Part shown: positions 45,345 to 53,446 of the stretch, in pieces
How positions within the stretch are numbered: the first letter of the stretch is position 1
How the letters are laid out: every line of letters begins with the position of its first letter
Assembly: GCA_963704075.1 (NCBI GenBank)
Contig: CAVPGV010000010.1
Location: forward strand, 1 to 64,000
Reading direction: 5' to 3'
Source: JADKAV01 sp963704075
GTDB taxonomy: Bacteria; Actinomycetota; Actinomycetes; S36-B12; UBA10799
Length of the DNA: 64,000 bases
The notes under the pieces: model-generated
What the model was told of the DNA's origin: nothing
The model's database searches: none
What the model saw: the letters and a program-made list of their open reading frames with translations, nothing else
Program-made: the position numbers and the translations under genes

Positions 45345-46109
45345 TCAGGCTTCGGACTTCACCGTGGTCGGGTCATAGCCGTAGTAGGCGGTACGGGCGT
45401 CGCGGCGCTCGTGGGCCTCGATCTCGGCGGCCTTCGCGAACTCCGGGTCGAGGTCGATGTCGTTGACGTGGAAGCGCGGGTTGTTCTCCCACAGCCACTT
45501 CTCGATCTCCGGTCCGGATTCGAACGAGGTGATCAGGCAGTAGCGAGGCTCGTCACCGTTGTGCCACACGGAGTGCCACAGCCGCTCGGAGTCCACCATC
45601 AACTGCGCGCCGGCGGGGAGGTTGATCCGGACCTCGGTGCTCGGGTCGTTGATGTCCTCACGCAGGACCATGTAGGTGTCTTTGTCGTCGGTGAGGTTCA
45701 TGAAACAGCGGATGACCCATCCCTCGCCGTCGGGGTTGAGACGGTTGTTGTCGTCCTCGTGGGAGTTGTACAGGGCGTCGGCGTAGGAGTTGGGCTGCAG
45801 TTCGATGACACGGCAGCGGCCAACGTTGGCGCCGGATTCCAGGGCACGCTTGACCAGGGTCGGAGCCTTCTCGACCTGACTGTCGATCCACACGCCGTCC
45901 TTGTCGGGCTTGGGCGGGTCGAAGTGCCAGAAGCCGTTGCACTCGATCTCGCCGTACGCACTGGCCAGGGGCGCGAAGCGGGTGTCGCCGCCGGACTTCC
46001 AGTCGACGTATTCCAGCGACAGCCATTCCTGCGGGTCGATCGGGTCGCCGTACATGTCGAGGACCGCGTATCCGGTCTCCTCGAGCATCGGGAGTTTGTA
46101 GTGGGCCAT
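45345..46109 (-). CDS. Putative Fe(II)/2-oxoglutarate dioxygenase-like protein
   Basis: The 254-residue protein has YNSHEDDNNRLNPDG, then DSERLWHSVWHNGDEPRY. H-x-D plus a distal H and R matches the iron and oxoglutarate ligands of the double-stranded beta-helix dioxygenases related to aspartyl/asparaginyl hydroxylases. The central strands (WVIRCFMNLTDDKDTYM, EVRINLPAGAQLMVDS) fit that fold. The start ATG at 46109 is preceded by GGAGG. I do not know the substrate. It is divergent from the hydrolase gene. Confidence 0.6.
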   Translation of the reverse strand: MAHYKLPMLEETGYAVLDMYGDPIDPQEWLSLEYVDWKSGGDTRFAPLASAYGEIECNGFWHFDPPKPDKDGVWIDSQVEKAPTLVKRALESGANVGRCRVIELQPNSYADALYNSHEDDNNRLNPDGEGWVIRCFMNLTDDKDTYMVLREDINDPSTEVRINLPAGAQLMVDSERLWHSVWHNGDEPRYCLITSFESGPEIEKWLWENNPRFHVNDIDLDPEFAKAAEIEAHERRDARTAYYGYDPTTVKSEA

Positions 46110-46296
46110 GGGACCTCCAGACGTTCTTGTGCCACATCGGTGCAGTGGCTTCCGTAACATCATCCCCTACTGAGCCCCCATTTACGCGTGTCCTACGTCA
46201 CATGTCGCAGCTATACCGCCGGAGGGTACTTCCGCCGTTCATGTGACGCTGCAGTGCCGTCAGCGGCATAGTGGAATGGCGCGAAGGGAGGTTGAG

Positions 46297-47253
46297 GTGC
46301 CCCTATCACCAATTCCGGAAGTCCAGTCGATGACAATCCACGGTCACCAACGAGCGTTCGTCATGGTTGGCCGCGGCCCCGCCTTGGTGCTGCTGCACGG
46401 GATCGGTTGCGACCACCGAACCTGGATCCCTGTGCTGCGCCCGCTCAGCCGCCATTTCACAGTGATCGCGCCGGATCTGCTGGGCCACGGGCAGTCCGAC
46501 GCGCCGCGCGCCGACTACAGCATCGGCGGATACGCCAACGGCGTGCGCGACCTCCTGGCCCTCAACGGCATCACCTCCGCCACCGTCGTCGGCCACAGTC
46601 TCGGCGGCGGGATCGCCATGCAATTCGCCTACCAGTTCCCGCAGAGCACCCAACGACTTGTCCTCGTGGGATCCGGGGGCCTTGGACGTAGCGTCAACCC
46701 GCTCCTGCGCGCGATCACCCTGCCCGGCGGTAGCACCGCGCTCAAGGCCGTCGCCCAGCCGCCCATCCGGATCCCGGCCGCTGCGGCCATGCGTGCGCTG
46801 CATTCACTCGGCGTTCCCGGCGGGATCGACTTCGCCGGCCTGGCGCAGGTCTACGACTCCCTGGGCGACCGCGGGCGGCGCCGGGCCTTCCATCATGTAC
46901 TGCGGGCGGCGGTCGACTGGCGTGGACAAGTGATCACCATGCTGGACCGTGCCTACCTGGCCGAATCCATGCCCAGCCTGATCGTATGGGGCGAGCAGGA
47001 CACCGTGATCCCGGTCAAGCACGCCTACGCGGCTCACGCGGTTCTCCCGGGTTCGCAGCTGGAAGTCATCCCCCACGCCGGACACTTCCCTCATGAGGAC
47101 GACCCCGAGCACTTCTCCGCCGCGCTCATCGACTTCATCCTCGACACGAAACCCGCCACGTACGACGGCCGCGGCTGGGTGCGAGCCCTGGCTAATGGTC
47201 CCCGTCCGCGCAAGTTCTGGGCATCTGCGCGTACCGAGGCGCAGGAGCAGTGA
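46297..47253 (+). CDS. Alpha/beta hydrolase
   Basis: The protein has VLLHGIGCDHRTW (oxyanion loop), APDLLGHGQSDAPRADYS, the nucleophile elbow VVGHSLGGGIAMQFA, VWGEQDTVIP (acid) and IPHAGHFPHEDDPEHF (His). All catalytic positions are present. The GTG at 46297 is chosen because AAGGGAGG ends 5 bases upstream, giving 318 residues; an ATG at 46276 is possible. Its stop overlaps the next start as GTGA. Substrate unknown. An 8-bp inverted pair GTCACATG (46197-46204) and CATGTGAC (46240-46247) in the divergent gap may be an operator. Confidence 0.9.
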   Translation: MPLSPIPEVQSMTIHGHQRAFVMVGRGPALVLLHGIGCDHRTWIPVLRPLSRHFTVIAPDLLGHGQSDAPRADYSIGGYANGVRDLLALNGITSATVVGHSLGGGIAMQFAYQFPQSTQRLVLVGSGGLGRSVNPLLRAITLPGGSTALKAVAQPPIRIPAAAAMRALHSLGVPGGIDFAGLAQVYDSLGDRGRRRAFHHVLRAAVDWRGQVITMLDRAYLAESMPSLIVWGEQDTVIPVKHAYAAHAVLPGSQLEVIPHAGHFPHEDDPEHFSAALIDFILDTKPATYDGRGWVRALANGPRPRKFWASARTEAQEQ

Positions 47254-47630
47254 CCGTCGCCTGGGATGCCGAACTCGTCGCAGCCGCCCAAACCACGATC
47301 GATGCCGCCGGTGATGGAAAGCTGCACACCGTCGCGGCGGCGGTGCGGGATACGGCCGGCGGTGTGCACACGGGGATCAACCTGTTCCACTTCACCGGGG
47401 GGCCTTGTGCGGAGATGGTCGCCCTCGCGACCGCGACCAAGACCAGCAGCCGGCCGCTGAGTCTGATCGTCGCGGTGGGCGATGCCGGCCGAGGGGTGCT
47501 GGCACCATGCGGGCGCTGCCGTCAGGTGATGCTCGACCTGTATCCAGGGATCCACGTGATGCTGCCCGACTCGACCGCGGTGAGCGTGGCGGATCTGCTA
47601 CCTGAGTCGTACCGCTGGAGCGAGGCCTGA
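47250..47630 (+). CDS. Cytidine deaminase-like protein
   Basis: The 126-residue product has the zinc-site motifs GGPCAEMVALATA (C-A-E) and LAPCGRCRQVM (P-C-x-x-C), typical of tetrameric cytidine deaminases and the related blasticidin-S deaminases. KLHTVAAAVRDTAGGVHTGIN precedes them. Cytidine/deoxycytidine salvage is the most likely role. It is translationally coupled to the hydrolase upstream. Confidence 0.88.
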   Translation: MTVAWDAELVAAAQTTIDAAGDGKLHTVAAAVRDTAGGVHTGINLFHFTGGPCAEMVALATATKTSSRPLSLIVAVGDAGRGVLAPCGRCRQVMLDLYPGIHVMLPDSTAVSVADLLPESYRWSEA

Positions 47631-47815
47631 CCGGTTCCACACGAGGCGCGCGGTTGTTTCGTGAGCGGGCATCCGTGGGTGCCGCATGCCGGTTGCCGCC
47701 GGCGCGGCCGCATGAGCAACGGCGATCGCGACCACGTCGCGGAATCCGATCCTCCCCCGAGCCCGAGGCGGGGCATTCCGTAGCCGAGCCCTCCTGCGCC
47801 TGACGGCTGCGCGAG

Positions 47816-47913
47816 CGGGCCGTCTGGCCCGAAGCTCCCGGGATATCGGCGATGTGGTTCATCGAGGGAACACCCGATGGGGAATACTCATCCGCAGGGC
47901 CGTGTGGCCCTGC
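47816..47913. terminator. Two similar hairpins after the deaminase gene
   Basis: CGGGCC-GTCT-GGCCCG at 47816-47831 and GCAGGGCC-GTGT-GGCCCTGC at 47894-47913 share the core GGGCCGT-TGGCCC. The second ends at the base before tRNA-Arg. They may stop deaminase transcription or be a short repeat. The rest of 47631-47913 shows no gene. Confidence 0.55.
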
Positions 47914-47986
47914 GCCCCCGTAGCTCAGGGGATAGAGCAGTGGTTTCCTAAACCATTTGTCGGAGGTTCGAATCCTCTCGGGGGCA
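47914..47986 (+). tRNA. tRNA-Arg (CCT)
   Basis: GCCCCCGTAGCTCAGGGGAT starts the molecule, the anticodon loop is TTCCTAA (anticodon CCT), and the T-arm has GGTTCGAATCC. The acceptor stem GCCCCCG pairs with CGGGGGC and the discriminator is A. CCA is not encoded. Confidence 0.95.
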
Positions 47987-48132
47987 CGGTGTCTTCGGCG
48001 GACCGCCCGGTCCGTCGAGGACACAGCCCCGCCCGGCTGTCCACGCCCCAGGTCCTGCCGGCCCGCACGAACACCGGACAGCCGACCCAGACTTCAGGAC
48101 GCGTCGGGCCATCGTCTGCAAGGCTTGCCCAC

Positions 48133-48744
48133 ATGAAGACGGTGTTTTGGCTGTTCGCCGGCTTCTGGGCACTCATTCTGGTCGCCGGATCCCTCAACCC
48201 CGGATACCGCCATTACCGCGAACACGTCAGCCTGCTGGCCGCGCAGGGCAGCCGGTACGCATGGATCACGATCCTCGCCATCGTGCTGACCGCAGCGGCG
48301 CAGTGGGTCGCGGCCAGGCACTTCTGGGAGGTCAACCGCGCGGTGGCCTATCTCTTGCTGGTCGCAGGATTCGCCCTGCTGGCTGTCGCCGTATTCCGTG
48401 TTCCATGCCCCGAGAAGGCCCGCTACTGCGCGTTCGTCGAGGATCACACCGCCTCGGAGACCCTCCACGCCGCCGGAGTGATCACCTACGCGATCGTGAC
48501 CATGGCGGCTATGGTGCTCCTCGGGATCACAGCGCTGACCCGCGGACACCACAGTCTGGTCGGGGTTCCCGGCCTGATCGCGTCAGTCGTCTTCGCCCTC
48601 ACCTTCAGCGGGCTGCTGCTGTTCCCCGCTGGTCTGGCGCAACGCACCTGGATAGCGGTCGGTCAGATCTGGTTGGTCGCCGCGGTCTTCGAGGCTCAAC
48701 TCCACCGGGAGCGTTTGGCGGGCGCAGCCCGGGCTGGCACCTGA
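48133..48744 (+). CDS. DUF998-type integral membrane protein
   Basis: The 203-residue protein has about six membrane segments: residues 3-20, 38-56, 68-88, 112-134, 143-163 and 171-190. It fits the DUF998 family by topology and by the conserved CPEKARYCAF and HTASETLHAAGVITYAI stretches between spans three and four. The function of the family is unknown. ATG 48133 follows a gap after tRNA-Arg. Confidence 0.75.
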   Translation: MKTVFWLFAGFWALILVAGSLNPGYRHYREHVSLLAAQGSRYAWITILAIVLTAAAQWVAARHFWEVNRAVAYLLLVAGFALLAVAVFRVPCPEKARYCAFVEDHTASETLHAAGVITYAIVTMAAMVLLGITALTRGHHSLVGVPGLIASVVFALTFSGLLLFPAGLAQRTWIAVGQIWLVAAVFEAQLHRERLAGAARAGT

Positions 48745-48867
48745 GCTCCTGCCCGTCTTGACTCGAGCCGGAAATCCTGCGGGTGCTACTCGTGGGACCA
48801 CGGCCAGCCGATGGAGCCGCTCGGCGACAGTCGGAGCCCTCGCTCCCCCTCAAACGCCTGCCCCGAT

Positions 48868-49197
48868 TCAACTGACCATCACCCAGAACTTTCGCAGCGG
48901 CTCGCTGACATGCCAGACGGTCCGGACGCCTGCCTCGAGCTCGACCACGTCGCCCGGGCCGACCTCGAGATCGGTCTGCCCCTCGATCTCGATGCGGGCG
49001 CGACCGCTCAACACGACGAAGACCTCATGGACCTCTACGTCCGTCGAGACCCCTGCGGTGTGCTCCCACAACCCGCAGGCCACATCTGCCACCGGAGCCT
49101 CCCAGACTGCAGTGGAAGGCGCGCCTTGCCGGACCTGCTCTGCGGGAAGCGGAGCGTGGACCAGGGACTCGCCGTCGAAGAGGATCGTGGATGCCAT
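48868..49197 (-). CDS. Small cupin-domain protein
   Basis: The 109-residue protein is a single cupin barrel of the DUF861/EutQ-like type. GLWEHTAGVSTDVEVHEVFVVLSGRARIEIEG is the first cupin motif with the H/E ligands, and VGPGDVVELEAGVRTVWHVSEPLRKFWVM is the second. Such proteins bind small molecules or sugars, usually with a metal. It reads away from the baeRF3 gene. Confidence 0.85.
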   Translation of the reverse strand: MASTILFDGESLVHAPLPAEQVRQGAPSTAVWEAPVADVACGLWEHTAGVSTDVEVHEVFVVLSGRARIEIEGQTDLEVGPGDVVELEAGVRTVWHVSEPLRKFWVMVS

Positions 49198-49400
49198 GGA
49201 GCAAGCCTACCGACCACTTTGACTGCACTGCTTTACCTGAATTGTGCTTGACTTTTCAGTCGCTACCGGCAATGCTGGTGTCACGCGAGGGGAGTACCCC
49301 ACTCACTCGCCGATCGTCATTACGGTAGCTGCCTCAGCAACCCGGTCGGCGGGGGTCCGCACGGACCGGGAGAGACCTCTGGAAATCACCAGGAGTCCTT

Positions 49401-50489
49401 GTGAACGACCTTCTCGATCCCCCACGTCCCACGCTCTCGCGTCCCGATTCCGACGATCTCGAATCGCTGATGAGCGCGCGCGGTCTGTGCATCTCGATCC
49501 TCATCAACACCACCCCCGGCCCCCGACTGGCGCAGCCCGACCGGCAACGGCTGAACGCTCACGCCCGCGATGTTCTGCGCAGACTCGAGATGGAGCCGGA
49601 TGCCGAACACGCGAAACGGATGGCCTCGCGCCTGCAGGACGGCCTGGACCTCACCAATCGCATCGCCGCTGACGAGGCCCTGGCCCTGTTCGTCAACGAG
49701 ACGGTGGTCCGCGTGTTCCACCTGCCGGTGGGCGTTGAGGACCGGATCGTGATCGACCCGACCTTCGCGACGCGCGACGTCGTGCGGGCAGTGCAGTCCA
49801 ACCCCCGCTTCCTGCTGTTGCACATGGACTCCCGTTCGGCGAACCTCTTCCGCTACAACCAGAAGTACCTGGAACCGCAATTGTCGCCATCGTTCCCGGC
49901 ATTGCGCGAAGGCCGGGTCCGGGCAGGACAGGACCCGGAGGCTCAGCGGGTATTCCTGCGCAGCGTCGATGCAGGTTTGAGCCGGCATCTGGCCCAGGAG
50001 AACCTGCCGGTGGTACTTGTCGGCGGCGAACGGGTTGTCGGGGACTTCCTGCGACTGACCCGGAATGGCGCCCGGATCGCCGGAATGACTCGCGGGATCC
50101 ACTCGCGCCCGGCGCTGGGTGAGCTCGAAGACGTCGGGCGCAGCGTCATGACGGATCACGTCGACGATCTCAGCGCAGCCGCGCACGACACGCTCTATGC
50201 AAGACTGCGGGTCCAACGCGCGGTCACGGGCCTCCTGGGCTGCTGGCATGCAGCGGCTACCGGGAAGCCCGAACTGCTGGTCGTCGAACAGCACTTCGCG
50301 ATGCCCGGGAGGATGGTCGCCGAAGGACGCTACGTCGAGCCCAGCGACGACGACGAGCACCCAGAGGTCATCGACGACGTTGTGGACGACCTCATCGAGA
50401 AGGTGCTGCAGTCGGGCGGTTTCGTCTCGGTGGTGCCGGATGGCTCGCTGCGCGAGCATGGCCGCGTGGCGATGACTTTGGCCCGCTGA
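49401..50489 (+). CDS. baeRF3-family protein
   Basis: The 362-residue protein matches the bacterial archaeo-eukaryotic release factor 1-like family 3. SPDSDD-type start is followed by CISILINTTPGPRLAQPDRQRL, EALALFVNETVVRVFHLP, FLLLHMDSRSANLFRYN, LPVVLVGGERVVGDFLRL and a C-terminal DVVDDLIEKVLQSGGFVSVV. The family is predicted to act on ribosomes or ribosome-linked targets under stress, but its role has not been shown. The GTG start follows AGGAG by five bases. A promoter-like TTGACT at 49248 with 17-base spacing to AATGCT lies upstream. Confidence 0.82.
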   Translation: MNDLLDPPRPTLSRPDSDDLESLMSARGLCISILINTTPGPRLAQPDRQRLNAHARDVLRRLEMEPDAEHAKRMASRLQDGLDLTNRIAADEALALFVNETVVRVFHLPVGVEDRIVIDPTFATRDVVRAVQSNPRFLLLHMDSRSANLFRYNQKYLEPQLSPSFPALREGRVRAGQDPEAQRVFLRSVDAGLSRHLAQENLPVVLVGGERVVGDFLRLTRNGARIAGMTRGIHSRPALGELEDVGRSVMTDHVDDLSAAAHDTLYARLRVQRAVTGLLGCWHAAATGKPELLVVEQHFAMPGRMVAEGRYVEPSDDDEHPEVIDDVVDDLIEKVLQSGGFVSVVPDGSLREHGRVAMTLAR

Positions 50490-50603
50490 GCAGGTCGCGG
50501 CAGCACTGGGCTGCAAGCGCGCAAACCTCTGTGGAGCCAATGGCGCGATATCCACAACCTTGCCTCAGCGATGACGCAGGCGGCGTCGGGGCACAATGAG
50601 CCC

Positions 50604-51005
50604 ATGAACCTGTTGCAGCAACCCGACCCCACGCTCCTGCCCGCCGACCCCGCTGTGTCAGCCCTCGACGCAGGCGGGGACCCCGCAGCGGTGGCCGCGC
50701 GCTATCCCGCCTCAAGCCTCGCCTGGGCGACGCTGGCCAAACGAGCCCGTGAGCGCGGAGAAACCATCGAGTCCTACGCCTTCGCCCGGGTCGGCTACCA
50801 CCGCGGTCTCGACGCTCTGCGACGCAACGGGTGGAAGGGCCACGGTCCGATCCCCTGGTCCCACGAGCCGAACCGGGGATTCCTCGAGTGCCTGCACGAG
50901 CTGTCTTTGGCCGCCCAAGCCATCGGGGAGACCGACGAGGCCGAACGCACCCGCACGTTCCTGCGCGACAGTTCGGCTGAGGCCGCAGACGTGCTGGGGG
51001 TCTGA
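50604..51005 (+). CDS. DUF3151 family protein
   Basis: This 133-residue protein is typical of DUF3151, found almost only in actinobacteria. Conserved features are LLPADPAVSALDAGGDPA, ESYAFARVGYHRGLDALRRNG, GHGPIPWSHEPNRGFLECL and DEAERTRTFLRDSSAEA. No function is known. ATG 50604 is preceded by a weak site. Confidence 0.9.
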   Translation: MNLLQQPDPTLLPADPAVSALDAGGDPAAVAARYPASSLAWATLAKRARERGETIESYAFARVGYHRGLDALRRNGWKGHGPIPWSHEPNRGFLECLHELSLAAQAIGETDEAERTRTFLRDSSAEAADVLGV

Positions 51006-51073
51006 CTGACCGGACCCTGCCGGGGTACGTGTGGGCCGACACCGCGCGCGGACTGGCGCACGACAATGACCTC

Positions 51074-51612
51074 GTGAACAGTCAGCCTTCAATGCCAGGC
51101 TGGTGTGATGAACAGATCCGACTCGCCGAATCCGACCCGGCGTGGCCGGTCTCATTCCAGGCCGAATCAGCACTCCTCGACGCGGCGATCGGAGCATGGA
51201 TCACCGGCGGAATCCACCACGTGGGCAGCACCGCTGTGCCGGGGCGGGCAGCCAAGCCCATCATCGACATCCTGGTCGGGTTGCGGACCTCGACGGTTCC
51301 CGGCCGTGCATAGACCTGCTCGCCCCGCTGGAATATCACTACGCGCCCTACGGACCCGACGTCATGCATGAGTTGTGCAAGCCGGACCCCTTCCGTCGGA
51401 CCCACCACATACACCTCGTGCCCACCGGCTCGCAGCGTTACCTCGACGAACTGACGTTCCGCGACTACCCACGGGCGCATGGGGAGACCGCGCGCGCCTA
51501 CGAACAACTGAAGCGGGAGCTCGCGGTTCGCTACCGCAACGACGGCGAGGCGTACACGCTGCGCAAGGGCGATTTCGTGCAGGAGGTGCTGACTCGGGCA
51601 ACTAGCGCGTAG
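51074..51612 (+). CDS. GrpB-family protein (frameshifted)
   Basis: GrpB proteins belong to the nucleotidyltransferase superfamily. WPVSFQAESALLDAAIGAW, IHHVGSTAVPGRAAKPIIDI and DVMHELCKPDPFRRTHHIHLV are clear family marks, and HVGSTAVPG is the core. The first frame stops at 51311. Adding one base near 51284-51286 joins VGLR to DLDGSRPCIDLLAPLEYHYA and gives about 179 residues. This is one of two deletions found. An ATG at 51092 is an alternative start. The cellular role is not known. Confidence 0.82.
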
Positions 51613-51955
51613 GCGCGTTCCAGGCCGCACGCATCATCGGGATCTGCAACGGCACGCGGGCCCATGTCGCGACCTTCTGCCATACGGGCCGGCGGCTGCG
51701 TTGCATGTCGACAGCCATCTGCACGTTGCCGACCAGGATCACGGCCAAGGTCGCTGTCGTTGCCACCGGCGCCCACTTCTGCCCTGTCGCAAGACCGGCC
51801 GCGCACGCGAGTTCGGCCACACCACTGCCGTACACCCATGGCCTCGGGTTGCCCAGTTGCCGCGGGATCAGCGGCTCGAACACCTGCGGCCGGACCATGT
51901 GGACCACCCCGCTGAGCGTGAACGCACCGATGACGGCTTTGACTCCCAGGTCCAT
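51602..51955 (-). CDS. DoxX-like small membrane protein
   Basis: The 117-residue protein has about four hydrophobic segments. It starts MDLGVKAVIGAFTLSGVVHM and continues RPQVFEPLIPRQLG, VYGSGVAELACAAGLA and LAVILVGNVQMAVDMQRSR. The layout, and GVVHMVRPQVFEPLIP in particular, fits the DoxX/MauE-like membrane family. The gene is convergent with GrpB and overlaps its end by 11 bp. Function unknown. Confidence 0.75.
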   Translation of the reverse strand: MDLGVKAVIGAFTLSGVVHMVRPQVFEPLIPRQLGNPRPWVYGSGVAELACAAGLATGQKWAPVATTATLAVILVGNVQMAVDMQRSRRPVWQKVATWARVPLQIPMMRAAWNAPTR

Positions 51956-51997
51956 GCCGAGCACGCTACCTCGCAAGAGGCTGAACCGGGGAAGGGT

Positions 51998-52034
51998 TGA
52001 ACAGTTGGCACCCTGGGAGGGCATTAGCTGTTCA
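51998..52034. repeat. Inverted repeat beginning AAGGGTTGAACA
   Basis: TGAACAG at 51998-52004 and CTGTTCA at 52028-52034 form a 7-bp stem that overlaps the stop of the DUF445 gene. The left flank (from 51992) is identical over 12 bases to the repeat at 23423. Confidence 0.5.
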
Positions 52035-53294
52035 CACCAGGAACGCGTGGCTGAGCGCATAGATCGTCAAACCCGCGAGTGCACCCACGAGCGTCCCGTT
52101 GAGCCGGATGAACTGAAGATCCCGCCCCACCTGGATCTCGATCTTCCGCGAAGTCTCCTCGGCGTCCCAGCGATCAACCGTTTCCGTGATCAAAGCGGTG
52201 ATCTCGTCGCGGTTGTTCTTCACCACGTGCACTGCGGCGTCCTCGACCCACGTGTTCACCCGGTCGCGGGTCTGCTCGTTGTCCACGAGGTTACGGCCGA
52301 TCGAGACCAGGGAGTCGACGATCCGCACCCGCAGGTCGGAGGTCGGATCGTCGAGGGCACCCAGCAGCATTTCCTTGGCCACGGTTCCAGTGGTCTGTAG
52401 CGTGCGCGTGACCTCCGGGTGGTCCAGCATCCGGATCTTGGCCTGCTCGGCGCGGAACTGCATGTCGGCGTCGAAACGAAGGTCGTTCGAGAGCTTCAAC
52501 AGGGCCTCGTCGATCGACGTGCGCAGTGGATGGGTCTTGTCGTCGCGCACAGCCTGGGCGAACTTGACCGCCTCCCGGTACACCTTCTGCGCGACAAGAT
52601 CGTCCGCCCACTTGGGCGACCAGCCGGGCGCTTGGCGTTCGACCACGTCGACGACTCGAGTCTGGTTGTCGTGCAGCCAGTCGTGCAGCGAGCCCGCGAT
52701 CAGATCGATCAGCGGTACGTGCGCCTTGTCGGCCACCACTTCGCCGAGAAGATTCCCGGCGGGTTCGGCGATCGGGAACTCCTCAGCACGTCGGCGAAGG
52801 AACTCCTCCACCGCTGAGCGGACCTGTTCGTCGTCCAGCAGCCCGATTCCGGCCTTGATGCCTACGGCGATCTCCGCCGATACCCGCCGGGCATTGTCGT
52901 AGTCGCTGATCCATCCCCCGACCCGCAGACCGACGTCGAGCACCCGGATCCGCCCGCGCACGACGTCCTCGGCCAGGAAGTTGGTTCCGATGAAGTCCCC
53001 GAGGTTGCGACCGATCGCGTTCTTGCGGGTGGGGATGATCGCTGTGTGTGGGATGGGCAGCCCGAGGGGCCGTTTGAACAGCGCAGTGACCGCGAACCAG
53101 TCCGCCAGCGCGCCGACCATCCCCGCTTCGGCGGCGGCTCGCACATAGCCGGCCCAGCCGACTCCGTCGCGCTCGAGCAGGAAGGCGAACACGTAGATGA
53201 TCGCGGCCAGCACCAGGGCTCCGACGGCCACGACCTTCATCCGGCGCAGCCCCTGGAGTTTCTCTGCGTCGGCGGTCACGGAAAGGGCGCTCAT
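52032..53294 (-). CDS. DUF445 family membrane protein
   Basis: The 420-residue protein has an N-terminal membrane span (about 23-41, VAVGALVLAAIIYVFAFLL), a second region GYVRAAAEAGMVGALADWFAVTALF typical of DUF445, then long helices (for example VRSAVEEFLRRRAEEF, KMLDHPEVTRTLQTT-like) and a C-terminal span (about 400-418). DUF445 includes YheB/YjiN-like membrane proteins of unknown role. FKRPLGLPIPHTAIIPTRKNAIG is well conserved. It is convergent with nothing on its left and followed by the DoxX gene. Confidence 0.9.
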   Translation of the reverse strand: MSALSVTADAEKLQGLRRMKVVAVGALVLAAIIYVFAFLLERDGVGWAGYVRAAAEAGMVGALADWFAVTALFKRPLGLPIPHTAIIPTRKNAIGRNLGDFIGTNFLAEDVVRGRIRVLDVGLRVGGWISDYDNARRVSAEIAVGIKAGIGLLDDEQVRSAVEEFLRRRAEEFPIAEPAGNLLGEVVADKAHVPLIDLIAGSLHDWLHDNQTRVVDVVERQAPGWSPKWADDLVAQKVYREAVKFAQAVRDDKTHPLRTSIDEALLKLSNDLRFDADMQFRAEQAKIRMLDHPEVTRTLQTTGTVAKEMLLGALDDPTSDLRVRIVDSLVSIGRNLVDNEQTRDRVNTWVEDAAVHVVKNNRDEITALITETVDRWDAEETSRKIEIQVGRDLQFIRLNGTLVGALAGLTIYALSHAFLV

Positions 53295-53333
53295 GGGGGC
53301 ATCTTCCCCTGCGCCTAGGGGCGCCCGCCGATC

Positions 53334-53441
53334 GAGGGCGGTGATGGCGCCATCCAGGGCGACGTTGTTGGGCGTTCGCAGGCGTCAGAATGCCCAACAC
53401 CACCGCCCTCACGCCGGGGGGACCCCAACAGCACCGCCCTC
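53334..53441. repeat. 108-bp palindromic intergenic element, copy 2
   Basis: It starts GAGGGCGG and ends CCGCCCTC, exactly as copy 1 at 42710-42817, and keeps the same length. GGGCGACGTTGTTGGG and the CCCAACACCACCGCCCT and CCCCAACAGCACCGCCCT blocks match copy 1 with a few changes, while the left third has diverged. Confidence 0.88.
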
Positions 53442-53446
53442 GCGGG

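Noticed and set aside
45345..47630. Dioxygenase-like gene, hydrolase and deaminase as a biosynthetic cluster
   Set aside because: The first gene is divergent from the other two, and no synthase or tailoring partner is present; co-function is not supported.
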